From positions 1 through 32,989 of the forward strand of contig JAZOOF010000037.1 of assembly GCA_045654885.1 (NCBI GenBank): a stretch of DNA of 32,989 nucleotides. The letters run 5' to 3'. Positions 1 to 7,841 of this stretch are shown here, in pieces. The position numbers were made by a program, and so were the translations under genes. Numbering within the stretch: position 1 is the first letter of the stretch; every line of letters starts with the position of its first letter. The stretch is from HGM04593 sp045654885 (GTDB lineage Bacteria > Bacteroidota > Bacteroidia > Bacteroidales > Bacteroidaceae). The notes under the pieces were generated by a model. The model was given only the letters and a program-made list of their open reading frames with translations, was not told where the DNA came from and did no database searches.

Positions 1-49
1 AGGTTGTCTTGCACTTACCGCAACCTGTTCCTAAAATCTTGATTTCCAT
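1..49 (-). CDS. Thioredoxin-family redox protein with CGKC motif, 5' end only
   Basis: The first 16 codons of a minus-strand gene are visible, starting at ATG 49-47 and running off the left edge. They encode MEIKILGTGCGKCKTT. A beta-strand followed at once by a CxxC motif (Cys10, Cys13) after a GTGCGKC turn is the signature of the small (about 80 aa) thioredoxin-like 'redox-active disulfide protein' family. The gene begins only 5 bases after the stop codon of the ArsG-like gene, so it is the fourth gene of the same operon. In ars clusters of gut Bacteroidales such a small thioredoxin-fold protein accompanies ArsF and ArsG; it may be the ArsE partner, but that is inference because only the N-terminus is seen. 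Confidence 0.75.
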   Translation of the reverse strand, partial: MEIKILGTGCGKCKTT

Positions 50-54
50 AATTC

Positions 55-762
55 TTAAATGTATGTTGTTAAACAATAATATATTCCGATTGCGATAAAC
101 AGCACGCCCACCATTCTATTGAGCCACTTCTGAATGGTCTGCATCTTACCATAGACCGCTCCAATCTGCCCTGCGCTGAACGCCAATATCCACGCAACAA
201 CAAGCACGGGCAAGGCGGTTGCAATGGCAAATAGTGTTGGTAACAGGTAGCCCATAGTTGCGCTCGCCGACATCGGAATCAGCATACCAAAATAGAGCAC
301 CCCGCTTGTAGGGCAGAATGCCAATGCAAAGAGTACACCCAATATCAACGCACCGAATCCGCCTCGTTGAGCAAGTCCCTCGTCCTTACCTCCAAAGCCG
401 AATGACGGCAGATTTAGTCGGTTGCCAAATAGCATAAACAGACCGATAAGCAACAAGGCAGGAGGTAGAATCAACTCGCCATAAGTGGCAATAAACTTTT
501 GAATGCCAAATACGCTCGCACCGCTTCTTAAAATTGCAATCAACACCACACCAAGCAGCGTGTAGGCAATCGTGCGACCCAAAGTGTAGAGCAAGCCTTG
601 CACAAACACCCCTTTTGAGCTCTCGATATGCTTGCCAATATAGCCGATGGCAGCGATATTGGTTGCTAACGGACAAGGCGAAAGTGCCGTGAGCAGGCCA
701 AGTGTGAATGCTGTAAATACCGGTGTTGTTGAATTTTCCAACATTGATTGTAACCACTCCAT
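55..762 (-). CDS. arsG: ArsG-like organoarsenical efflux permease / DsbD-CcdA family membrane protein
   Basis: A 235-aa polytopic inner-membrane protein with about six hydrophobic segments and the two Cys-Pro motifs of the DsbD/CcdA transmembrane electron-carrier fold: Cys30 in LSPCPLATN and Cys150 in AFCPTSGV, each at the start of one three-helix half. In this neighbourhood (ArsR repressor, ArsF-like lipoprotein, small thioredoxin) the family is known as ArsG, proposed to export trivalent aromatic arsenicals; a plain thiol-reductant carrier (CcdA) that feeds electrons to the periplasmic thioredoxin-fold neighbour is the alternative. The start ATG lies 4 bases after the stop of the ArsF-like gene, which suggests translational coupling. 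No separate promoter is apparent. Confidence 0.8.
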   Translation of the reverse strand: MEWLQSMLENSTTPVFTAFTLGLLTALSPCPLATNIAAIGYIGKHIESSKGVFVQGLLYTLGRTIAYTLLGVVLIAILRSGASVFGIQKFIATYGELILPPALLLIGLFMLFGNRLNLPSFGFGGKDEGLAQRGGFGALILGVLFALAFCPTSGVLYFGMLIPMSASATMGYLLPTLFAIATALPVLVVAWILAFSAGQIGAVYGKMQTIQKWLNRMVGVLFIAIGIYYCLTTYI

Positions 763-766
763 AGCA

Positions 767-1198
767 TCAGTTGTTAAGCATTTCTGTTACTATTTCTTGC
801 AAACCTGTCTTGAACTTGTCGGGGGCACTACGGGCTTTACCAAAAGCAAATTCGGTAAGGTTTGTTGCACTCTCATTTCCGCTTTTATCGTAATCAACGA
901 GAATAAGTGATGACCAACTAACCTCGTAACGCTCGGCAAGGGCCTCCTCCTTGCTAATATCCACCGAGCGAAATACCAACTTGCCGCTTTTCAACGGCTC
1001 GGCATAATCCACCTCTAACAACTCCTTGGTGTTCTTCTCAATTGCCATACAAGTCGCACAACGCTGTGTTCCGTGGAAGTACAGCACCTCCACCACATCT
1101 TTTTTCGTTTGCTGATTTACGGCTACACTTTCTTGCTTGTCACTAGAACAAGCCACCGCACCCCCACATAGGATAAGAATTAATAAACCTTTTTTCAT
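767..1198 (-). CDS. arsF: ArsF-like thioredoxin-fold lipoprotein (nitroreductase-subunit family)
   Basis: A protein of 143 aa from ATG 1198-1196. An in-frame ATG lies 15 codons upstream, but the inner start gives a clean lipoprotein signal peptide (MKKGLLILIL then GGAVAC, Cys17), so it was preferred. After a short Ser/Gln-rich tether comes a thioredoxin-like fold with a CATC pair at Cys47 and Cys50, preceded by a YFHGTQR strand and loop, the pattern of the ArsF family ('nitrophenyl compound nitroreductase subunit ArsF'). It should sit on the periplasmic face of the membrane, where its cysteines could exchange electrons with the DsbD-like product of the next gene. The link to nitroaromatic or arsenical reduction comes from family knowledge; the sequence itself shows only a membrane-anchored thiol redox protein. 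Confidence 0.75.
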   Translation of the reverse strand: MKKGLLILILCGGAVACSSDKQESVAVNQQTKKDVVEVLYFHGTQRCATCMAIEKNTKELLEVDYAEPLKSGKLVFRSVDISKEEALAERYEVSWSSLILVDYDKSGNESATNLTEFAFGKARSAPDKFKTGLQEIVTEMLNN

Positions 1199-1224
1199 AA
1201 TGTTTAATTTTATATTGTTTGTAA

Positions 1225-1240
1225 TTCGTAAAACAACGAA
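1225..1240. promoter_or_regulatory. Candidate second ArsR-type operator
   Basis: TTCGTAAAACAACGAA is an inverted repeat with perfect 5-bp arms (TTCGT/ACGAA) and the same 16-bp length and TTCG...CGAA ends as the palindrome upstream of arsR. It lies 26 bases ahead of the chosen arsF start and after the arsR stop. No good -33/-7 promoter was found with it, so it may be a secondary site or a chance resemblance. Confidence 0.4.
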
Positions 1241-1286
1241 CATGTATCGCGAAAATAAAGGCTGAATAATTCAACCTTTTATTCAA

Positions 1287-1613
1287 CTATTTGCAACAGG
1301 CTGTTTTCTTGCAGGCACAGTCATCAAAGAACTCGCTGAATAGTGACTTTGCCAGTTGCCAATTCTCTCTATTGATGCAATATCTGACCTTTGGTGTTTC
1401 AACTTCGCCTTGTATTAGGCCTGCATCTTTCAGTTCCTTCAAATGTTGCGATACGGTAGCCTTTGCTATGGGCAACTCCTCATGTATGTCACCAAAATAG
1501 CATGTGGCTTGCTTGGCAAGGAACTGCAGTATCGCAATACGAGCCGGATGACCCATTGCTTTTGCAAAACGTGCGACTTGCTCTTGCTTGACCGAATAAT
1601 CTTTGTTTGCCAT
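1287..1613 (-). CDS. arsR: ArsR/SmtB-family winged-helix metalloregulatory repressor
   Basis: The protein has 108 aa, the usual length for this family. It has a winged-helix fold: RFAKAMGHPARIAILQFL forms the N-terminal helices, KATVSQHLKELKDAGLI the recognition helix, and GEVETPKVRYCIN the wing. There is no classic ELCVCDL metal site on helix 3; a single Cys38 (ATCYFGDI) is there. The C-terminus instead carries a cysteine cluster (Cys99, 101, 106, 107 in DDCACKKTACCK), plus Cys79, which probably makes the trivalent arsenical or thiol-reactive metal sensor. It heads the operon with the ArsF-like, ArsG-like and thioredoxin genes and has its own promoter with a palindrome over the -7 element, so negative autoregulation is expected. 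Confidence 0.9.
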   Translation of the reverse strand: MANKDYSVKQEQVARFAKAMGHPARIAILQFLAKQATCYFGDIHEELPIAKATVSQHLKELKDAGLIQGEVETPKVRYCINRENWQLAKSLFSEFFDDCACKKTACCK

Positions 1614-1632
1614 GCCTATATATCGTTTGTTG

Positions 1633-1667
1633 TTCGCAAATTTACGAATAAATAAAAAATCTGCAAA
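1633..1667 (-). promoter_or_regulatory. arsR promoter with overlapping palindromic operator
   Basis: On the minus strand a -33 box TTTG (1667-1664) is followed after exactly 19 bases by TAAATTTG (1644-1637), a perfect match to the Bacteroidota housekeeping promoter pattern TTTG-N19-TAnnTTTG. The 16-bp near-perfect palindrome TTCGTAAATTTGCGAA (1648-1633, one mismatched pair) covers the -7 element, an ideal position for repression by the ArsR-type protein encoded directly downstream. The expected transcript start near 1630 leaves a leader of about 17 bases. Confidence 0.8.
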
Positions 1668-1684
1668 ACAAATGCAGATTTTTT
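1654..1684 (-). terminator. Intrinsic terminator of the porin-like gene
   Basis: There is a perfect 12-bp inverted repeat (arms 1654-1665 and 1673-1684) with a 7-base loop. Its outer base pairs are A-T runs, so a T-tract follows the stem on either strand. It lies about 60 bases after the stop of the minus-strand gene at 1744-2721. The -33 box of the arsR promoter is embedded in it. Confidence 0.7.
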
Positions 1685-1743
1685 TATGTTGGAGTATTAT
1701 CTATAGTTGGTATCCTTTATAATAAGGCTATAAATGGAAACCT

Positions 1744-2721
1744 TTACATTCCAAAACAGCAACTTATGTAGCCGTAGTACAGGTTGTCCTGTCCGTCGGC
1801 GCTTGGGATGCTCATCCTGAAGTTGGGCGCAATCTTCACATATTTGCCAAGCTTGAACTGCGCGCCGGCAATGACGGCAACATCGTCCTTCTCCTTGTTC
1901 CAGTCGTCGCTCGACATCAGTCCGTCTGCGCGTGCATAGAGGTCGAGCCAACTGTTGATGGTGCCGGTTGCATACATTGAGAAACCGTAGAGGTTATGCC
2001 CCTCTACACGGCGGTTGTTGCGCATTATGTTATATTCCACGGCAACTGAAAAATACTTGTGCTTGTAGCCGGCAAACATTGCATAGTTTATGATGTCCTT
2101 TTCTCCCTTTACACCTTCATTGAGTCCGGCATAAAGGCGAAATGACATTCCTTTGAACGGCTTTATGGTAGTGCCAAGGCCATAGAGCAGTCCGTCGTTC
2201 ACCTGCACCAGCTTGTAGCCCTCGCCGTTGGCAATTACAATGTCGGCCTCAATCCATGGGGCAATCTGCCACGATGCCGAAATACCCAGGTCGGCACTGC
2301 TGCCGAACTTGTACTGGTCCTGGAACGACTTGTAGATGTAGCGGTAGCCCCAGAACTTCTCCTGGTAGCTGAACTGTGTCATTCCAATCATACCGCCCTG
2401 CAGGGTAAAGTTCCCGATATTCCATTTGACCAGTGCATTCTTTATGTAGGCAATGTGGTTGTAGTCGTTGACGCTGCTCGACTGTCCAATGTCAAGGACT
2501 CCCTTCACGCTCACACCTTTGCCAAAGTTGTATTCATAACCCAGATAACTGCGGTCCAACTCAAAACCGCGGTCGTCATTCACCACACCGAACCCGCTGT
2601 GGAAGTTTGTGTATATCTGTACTATGGCCTTGCCCTTTGGCTCATTTTCCATCTCCTGCGCATGAGCACCTATGCCCGAGAAAAGCAGCAGCGCAGCTGC
2701 AATGAATCCTGTTGCTTTCAT
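1744..2721 (-). CDS. Outer-membrane porin-like beta-barrel protein
   Basis: A 325-aa protein with a clear signal peptide (MKATGFIAAALLLFSGIGAHAQ, cleavage after HAQ). The mature part is a chain of alternating amphipathic strands (for example FELDRSYLGYEYNFGKGVSVKG, WIEADIVIANGEGYKL, YFSVAVEYNIMRNNRR), typical of phosphate-selective-porin-like barrels of Bacteroidota. The IANGEGY segment after a strand is a common feature of this porin group. The last residues are YISCCFGM, so the usual terminal aromatic residue is displaced by a Met and two adjacent cysteines precede it. It faces the ars operon in the same direction but is separated from it by a terminator, so a shared function is not implied. 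Substrate unknown. Confidence 0.7.
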   Translation of the reverse strand: MKATGFIAAALLLFSGIGAHAQEMENEPKGKAIVQIYTNFHSGFGVVNDDRGFELDRSYLGYEYNFGKGVSVKGVLDIGQSSSVNDYNHIAYIKNALVKWNIGNFTLQGGMIGMTQFSYQEKFWGYRYIYKSFQDQYKFGSSADLGISASWQIAPWIEADIVIANGEGYKLVQVNDGLLYGLGTTIKPFKGMSFRLYAGLNEGVKGEKDIINYAMFAGYKHKYFSVAVEYNIMRNNRRVEGHNLYGFSMYATGTINSWLDLYARADGLMSSDDWNKEKDDVAVIAGAQFKLGKYVKIAPNFRMSIPSADGQDNLYYGYISCCFGM

Positions 2722-2948
2722 GAATGTTCTTTTTTGTTGTTATTCCTTCTGCAAATAACGTAAATTTAACTATAGTGTTCGCCGTAAAAATGTTAAATTT
2801 ATGTTACAAATGCAAACAACGTAGGTGGAAAGATTTTCCGTTTTAATTGTTGTAATAGTAAAAATATGAACAGAAAAAGAAGTCTTAATTCCTTTATTGT
2901 TCAAAAATTTACTATATCCAATTTCTTCTTGCTGTTTGTATTAACAAT

Positions 2949-2976
2949 AAAAAGGTTGTACGCGTACAACCTTTTT
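2949..2976 (-). terminator. Terminator of the secreted hypothetical gene
   Basis: A perfect 28-bp palindrome with arms 2949-2962 and 2963-2976: an A5/T5 outer part, then GGTTGTACG/CGTACAACC. It lies 37 bases past the stop of the minus-strand gene at 3014-3757. Because it is symmetrical it could act in both directions. The remaining part of the 2722-3013 gap holds no convincing gene; it is AT-rich. Confidence 0.75.
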
Positions 2977-3013
2977 ATAAACATTTCTTGTATGTTCACA
3001 CTCTTGAGTTTGT

Positions 3014-3757
3014 CTAAAACTTCAAAGAGCCACATATATCCGAAAGATAGCTGTCTATCTTATCAAATCCCTCGGCGGTAACAAACAAGTGCATTTTAAT
3101 GGGCTTGTGCCTCTCTTTGTAAATAAAAAGTATATAGTAATGGGGGTATTCTTCGTGAATGGAGATATATCCATCTTTACCATAAGTGCAGATTTTTTCT
3201 CTGCAAGGGAATTTACACAGCAGCATCGCATCGGCTCCACATTGTGCGGTGAATGGGTCATTTTCGTACACCGTTACATTCTCATCAATTACTCTTTTGA
3301 TATCATCCTCGGTAACACGAACTTGCCAATAATTGATATCATCCTTGTTGCATATGACATCGACGGCAACTCCTTTCCTGAGGTTTGGCATCATCCAAGC
3401 ATTAGCATCGGCATACTGGCTCATAACCGGAATGTAGACTATACAATCGCCGTCCGAAGAGGCTATAGCAATAGGGTTGCTCATAGTTCCTATGTAGTCA
3501 TTTCTGTGCAGTAGAATAGATTCATACCCTGGATAAATGCTTGTAAAAGAGTTGAAAGGCAATTTTGCCTTACTCAAGCCATATTCCTTTTTATACAGTC
3601 TCCTAAAGCCCCTGCTGACACCTTGAGGTTTATGCCTGTTGCGTGTTTCGGTCAGTTTTATCTGTTTTTCCCAATCCTTGGAATCAAACTGAGCCGATGA
3701 ATTCAAGCACGACAAAGAGAAAATTGCCAATAATGCGATAATGTTTAGTTTATTCAT
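3014..3757 (-). CDS. Secreted hypothetical protein, not recognised
   Basis: A 247-aa protein with a signal peptide (MNKLNIIALLAIFSLSCLNSSAQ). A Cys at position 17 (SLSC) could be read as a lipobox, but the later SSAQ site is the usual Sec cleavage pattern in this group. The mature part mixes beta-strands and charged loops, is rich in Tyr and contains several cysteines (for example in DGDC, QCGADAMLLCKFPCREKIC), which may form disulfides. No domain or catalytic motif is evident. It stands alone, with a terminator on its 3' side and a -7-like element TATTTTTG at 3797-3790 on its 5' side. Codon use is more AT-rich than in the MG2 gene next door, which fits a lineage-specific or acquired gene. 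Confidence 0.7.
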   Translation of the reverse strand: MNKLNIIALLAIFSLSCLNSSAQFDSKDWEKQIKLTETRNRHKPQGVSRGFRRLYKKEYGLSKAKLPFNSFTSIYPGYESILLHRNDYIGTMSNPIAIASSDGDCIVYIPVMSQYADANAWMMPNLRKGVAVDVICNKDDINYWQVRVTEDDIKRVIDENVTVYENDPFTAQCGADAMLLCKFPCREKICTYGKDGYISIHEEYPHYYILFIYKERHKPIKMHLFVTAEGFDKIDSYLSDICGSLKF

Positions 3758-3789
3758 AATTAGTTAATGTGAAGTTTTTCAATGATTTT

Positions 3790-3797
3790 CAAAAATA
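3790..3797 (-). promoter_or_regulatory. Possible -7 element for the secreted hypothetical gene
   Basis: TATTTTTG on the minus strand matches TAnnTTTG and lies 33 bases before the start codon. No TTTG is found 19 bases upstream, so the assignment rests on the -7 half alone. Confidence 0.35.
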
Positions 3798-3844
3798 CAC
3801 TATTTTCTCATAAATAAATAATTATCTCTTGAAATTTATATTTG

Positions 3845-6800
3845 TTACTCACTAAAGAACCTGAACATGTTGTACCAATCAATCTTTTCCTTTGCTGTTT
3901 GGCTGCCGTGTTCCATGGCTATGCGGTACCAGGCGGCGGCTTTTTGGTCGTCACGCTTTGTTCCTTTGCCTTTTTCGTACATGCGGGCAACCTTTTCGGC
4001 GGCCTCGGGGTGTCCGCCGTTGGCGGCGCGCAGGTACCAGTTGAATGCGCGTTTATTGCTCTTCTTTACGTAGTAGCCATCTTCATAGAATTGCGCGAGC
4101 CTGTACTGTGCATCGGTGTTGCCGAGTTTGGCGGCCTTTTGGTAATAGCCTATGGTGCTTTGCTTGCGTAGCTGCTTTTTGCTAAGTTGTAGCAGGGAGT
4201 CGGTCTGTGCCACCTTTTCGCCTATGATGTAGAGGGCGCGCGGTTCGTTCTTTGCTGCGGCACGGCTGTAGTATTCGTAGGCCATTGTGCTGTCCTGTGT
4301 TGTGCCACGTCCAATGAGGTAACAATCAGCAACAGTGGTGAGTGCCTTGGCATATCCTGCTTCTCCCGCTCTGTCGTAACAGATGAATGCGAGGCTGTCG
4401 TTCTGCATGGTACCAATGCCCATGAGGTAACAGGTGGCGAGGTTGTAGAGTGCCCTGTCGTGCCCGGTGTTGGCGGCACGGCGGAATCGCCTGAAGCCTT
4501 CGATGGTGTCGCACTCAACACCGTAGCCGTTAATGTAGCACACGGCGCTGTTGTAGATGGCGTCGGGGTAGCCAAGTGCCGATGCTTCGTTAAAGCAGGT
4601 GAATGCCTCGTCGTACATTTGGTGCTTGAAGAAGCTGCGGCCCTCCTCGGTTTTCTTGAAGCAGAAGGCGAGGATGTCTATGTTGTGTATGCCCACAATG
4701 GGTGTCTGGGGCATGGTGAGGTGGTCAATGTCGGCATCGTTCTTGTCGGCACCGCGTGTTGCAATGTCGCTGCTGCTGTAGAATGTGCCGCCGGCATATC
4801 CCTCGACGTCGACAGCTATTCTTTTTGCCGATGTGCTGTTGTAGAGTTCGACGGTGAGGCGGCCGTTCTTTGCTGTGATGTCGGGTGACCACAGCAGTGT
4901 GCGGCGGTAGTCGGCAGTGGTGGCATCGGGCTTTACGGTGCTGTAGTCGGGCGAGTAGAACTGCTTGCTCTGGGTGTAGCCATAGACCATTGTGTAGCGT
5001 GTGGTGCCGCGTTGGGTATATTCCGGTATCAGGCCTTTCTGTTCGTCATCCTCAGTGTTAGGTATGAAGCAGGCTACGTAGTTGGGGATGGCATCGTGCG
5101 GGAGTGATTTTATGCGGTCGTGGAGTATGGCTGCATCGGGGGCATCATCAATGTTGCCGTTTCTTGCACTTATGCCCATCTGTCCATAGAATCCTTCGTA
5201 GTAGCTTCTGTAGTCGATGTTACCTTTATTCTTGTTTGTTGCCTTGAGTATGCGTCTTCCTCCACCAAACTGTTTGCGGGTATTCTCGTCGGAGCGGATG
5301 ACAATCTCCTTGAAGTTCATCATCTTGCGTGGCTCAACACCTTCGAGATACTCTCTGTCGGGTGTTGGGGTGTTCAGCGAACTGTATTCGCCGTCGATGA
5401 CCATTGACTGTATCCAGTAGCACCAGTTGAGGTTGTGGCGCCAGAATGCACTGCGCAGAATGTCGGCCGCGGTGAGTGTGTTGTGGAATGCCGGGTCATT
5501 TATGCGGTAGTGGCCGTCGTCATCGGCACGGAATCCGCTGCCCATCTCACGCTTGAATCCGTTGAATTGATTGCTGTATATGCCATTGCCTGCCATTACG
5601 GCACGGTCCAGTGTCGAAAGGGTCTCTGCACCTTCAATGGTTGCCGTGGGTGCATAGTTGTTGAAGTCGCCGGTGCCGGTGAAATCATATTGCCACTCAT
5701 TGCCGCCATAGTAGGCCGATTTCTCGTTGCAAAGGTAGGTGACATCCTGGGCATACTCCCATTCGTCGAGGAAATCGAAGCGCATTTCGCTTCGTGGTGG
5801 GCGGTAGTTGGCTTCGCGTTTCTTCTTCGACACAACCTCCACCTGCGAGATGAGGTACTCGAATGGGCGCACTTTGATGAGGCTGTCCCTTTCGGCTGTA
5901 AGGCGTTCCTGTGTGGTGGGCATGCCGGTGTTGCGCTCCCAATAGTGGTAGAGGCGCATCTCGGGCGAGAAGTAACGGTCGAGAGCAAAAGCGAAGATGC
6001 TGTCGCTGCTGTCGTATGATGTGCGTGGCCCCATGAGCCTTGCAACGCGCTTGCCGGTGAAATCGCGTGTCTGTATGCGGAACTCGCCGTTGGCATCGGT
6101 GTTGAAGTTATATTTCGTGAGCAGGCTGTCGTTGTATGTTATGTCGAACTTGATGTTTGCTCCGGGTTTGTTGGTGACAATAATTTTGTCGAGCTTGCCG
6201 AAACGCTTGTCGGGGCGTTTCTTTACAAAGCGTCCATTGATGGTTATTCCGCGCTCTACGGGTTGCTCTAACTTGGCATTGCGGCGGATTAACTTGCTCC
6301 AGTCATATGATGTCCAGCCATGGGTGAGCATCACAAGGTCTAGCTCGCGGGCGTGGTTCACATTCGCAGGGTCAAAGTAGCGTGCTGCGTCGGGGATGTA
6401 GCCCTTGAGTTCGGACCCCAGCAGCATATATGTATAGAGATTGTAGGTGTATGATGTCTCCTGGCGGTAGTCTGCATCGCTCACTGAGAGCGAGAATGTA
6501 CCGCCGCTGATGGGCTTTCCGTCCTCGCGCTCAATGTCGAGTGTTATTCTGCCGTGCGGTACAATGTTCAAATCCTCAATCTCCTCGCCGTCGCTTGTCA
6601 CAAGCAGTTTGGCTGTTGCATTGTCGCTTTCCTGCGGCTCGGTGTGGGTGACAAAGAACTGGCGCTCGGCAAGCGGTATGCTGTCGTTTACAAAGAGTAC
6701 CACGCGGTTCACTCCCTCGTCGAGCGTCTTGCTGTCTATGGCAAAGAGCATGCAGGTGTCGGTAGAGAGGAACCGCTCGTAGAAGAACACTTTGCCGCGG

Positions 6801-7762
6801 TGCACGACGGCGCAACCCATCTCCGTTGCTCCGTCAAGGTTGTTGCGGGTGGTTATGTAGTATGTGCCATTCTCCTCGATAACATTGATTGTGGCGCCCT
6901 CGTTCTCGACATCGGGCAGCTCGAACTTCTTCTCTTTCTTGCCCTGTTTGAGTATAGCTCTGTACTTGACATCCTTGTGTGGGGTGAGAGTGAATGTGCC
7001 CTTGCCCAAATGCTCGGGGGTGGAGATAAGCAACGGCTTGCCGTCGGCTGTGATGGTGATGCTCTGCTCGCTGTTTATGCCGTCGTTGCCGAATACTTCG
7101 TATGCAACGGTGCTTTCAATGCCATTTACAAGGTGCCCGCCCTCGGGATAAAAGTGCAGGTCGCACGGTGGCAGTTCGCTGTTCACCCATTCCACTTCGC
7201 GGTCGAGGCCGGTTAGGCTGTCGTTCTCTTCAATGTCTACAAGAAATCCTCTGCGGCGGTCGAGCATATTCTTGAAATCCCAATTGTCGGCATTCACTTT
7301 GTCGAAGATTGGGAACACACGGCTGAAGATGGCATCCTTGCCGCGGTTGAGCATGTAGCGTGTGTAGGCGCGCACCTCATAATATCCCGACAGCAACAGC
7401 GGTGTCAGCTCGAACGAGCCGTGGCAGCTGCCGTCGCTCTCAATCCTGTATTTGTTGGTCTTTACAACGTAGCCCTCGGGCGATACCAGTTCGACATACA
7501 GCACGCGGCTCATTGTGGTCGGTTCGTTGTCGACGCCGCTCATAACGTATGCCTTGAACCAGATGCTCTCACCAAGGTAGTAGGCGGTGTTGTCGAAGTG
7601 CAGATAGACGCGCTCTTCGGGGAAGAGGCTCTGCTTGATGGCACTGCGTATGATTATGTTATCGAGGCTGTTGCGTGCTGCCTCGCCATTGCCGGCTGTC
7701 TGTGCAAGGCCGCCTTGCAGCAGTGCAGTGAGCAGTAATAGTATTATGGTTGTACGTTTCAT
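3845..7762 (-). CDS. MG2-domain envelope protein fused to C-terminal Sel1-like repeats
   Basis: The protein has 1305 aa from ATG 7762-7760. A longer reading would start 20 codons earlier inside a repeat element; the inner ATG gives a perfect signal peptide (MKRTTIILLLLTALLQGGLAQ). Near residues 35-150 is a macroglobulin-like MG2 module of the Bacteroidota type (PEERVYLHFDNTAYYLGESIWFKAYV ... SGYYEVRAYTRYML). It is followed by further beta-sandwich segments (FYPEGGHLVNG, GKPISGGTFSLSVSD) and a late domain (LLWSPDITAKNGRLTVELYNS). From about residue 1037 to the end come six to seven Sel1-like repeats (for example DAIYNSAVCYINGYGVECD, RALYNLATCYLMGIG, DAQYRLAQFYEDGYYV, EAAEKVARMYEKGKG). Related proteins normally end after the beta-domains, so the Sel1 tail is unusual. 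It is the last and largest gene of the BlaI/BlaR1-like operon and probably acts in the periplasm or at the outer membrane; function unknown. Confidence 0.85.
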   Translation of the reverse strand: MKRTTIILLLLTALLQGGLAQTAGNGEAARNSLDNIIIRSAIKQSLFPEERVYLHFDNTAYYLGESIWFKAYVMSGVDNEPTTMSRVLYVELVSPEGYVVKTNKYRIESDGSCHGSFELTPLLLSGYYEVRAYTRYMLNRGKDAIFSRVFPIFDKVNADNWDFKNMLDRRRGFLVDIEENDSLTGLDREVEWVNSELPPCDLHFYPEGGHLVNGIESTVAYEVFGNDGINSEQSITITADGKPLLISTPEHLGKGTFTLTPHKDVKYRAILKQGKKEKKFELPDVENEGATINVIEENGTYYITTRNNLDGATEMGCAVVHRGKVFFYERFLSTDTCMLFAIDSKTLDEGVNRVVLFVNDSIPLAERQFFVTHTEPQESDNATAKLLVTSDGEEIEDLNIVPHGRITLDIEREDGKPISGGTFSLSVSDADYRQETSYTYNLYTYMLLGSELKGYIPDAARYFDPANVNHARELDLVMLTHGWTSYDWSKLIRRNAKLEQPVERGITINGRFVKKRPDKRFGKLDKIIVTNKPGANIKFDITYNDSLLTKYNFNTDANGEFRIQTRDFTGKRVARLMGPRTSYDSSDSIFAFALDRYFSPEMRLYHYWERNTGMPTTQERLTAERDSLIKVRPFEYLISQVEVVSKKKREANYRPPRSEMRFDFLDEWEYAQDVTYLCNEKSAYYGGNEWQYDFTGTGDFNNYAPTATIEGAETLSTLDRAVMAGNGIYSNQFNGFKREMGSGFRADDDGHYRINDPAFHNTLTAADILRSAFWRHNLNWCYWIQSMVIDGEYSSLNTPTPDREYLEGVEPRKMMNFKEIVIRSDENTRKQFGGGRRILKATNKNKGNIDYRSYYEGFYGQMGISARNGNIDDAPDAAILHDRIKSLPHDAIPNYVACFIPNTEDDEQKGLIPEYTQRGTTRYTMVYGYTQSKQFYSPDYSTVKPDATTADYRRTLLWSPDITAKNGRLTVELYNSTSAKRIAVDVEGYAGGTFYSSSDIATRGADKNDADIDHLTMPQTPIVGIHNIDILAFCFKKTEEGRSFFKHQMYDEAFTCFNEASALGYPDAIYNSAVCYINGYGVECDTIEGFRRFRRAANTGHDRALYNLATCYLMGIGTMQNDSLAFICYDRAGEAGYAKALTTVADCYLIGRGTTQDSTMAYEYYSRAAAKNEPRALYIIGEKVAQTDSLLQLSKKQLRKQSTIGYYQKAAKLGNTDAQYRLAQFYEDGYYVKKSNKRAFNWYLRAANGGHPEAAEKVARMYEKGKGTKRDDQKAAAWYRIAMEHGSQTAKEKIDWYNMFRFFSE

Positions 7763-7775
7763 GGTGTTGGTATTA

Positions 7776-7819
7776 AACCCCTCCGCCTTTGGCACCTCCC
7801 CTAAGACAGGAGAGGAATT
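7776..7819. repeat. Dispersed intergenic repeat (CTCCGCCTTTGGCACCTCCC type)
   Basis: A short GC-rich block between BlaR1-like and MG2-Sel1 genes. Its right part is an imperfect inverted repeat (CCTCCCCT ... AGGAGAGG, 7795-7814). It resembles the small palindromic repeats scattered between genes in Bacteroidales. No second copy exists in this window, so the repeat status rests on recognition of the type. Confidence 0.5.
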
Positions 7820-7841
7820 CAAAAAGTAACATAGGGTGGTG

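Noticed and set aside
3842..7738. Many long plus-strand open frames opposite the MG2-Sel1 gene (for example 5435-6019 and 6554-7216)
   Set aside because: They mirror the codon bias of the real minus-strand gene, lack signal peptides, domains and ribosome-binding sites, and overlap a gene with clear family features.
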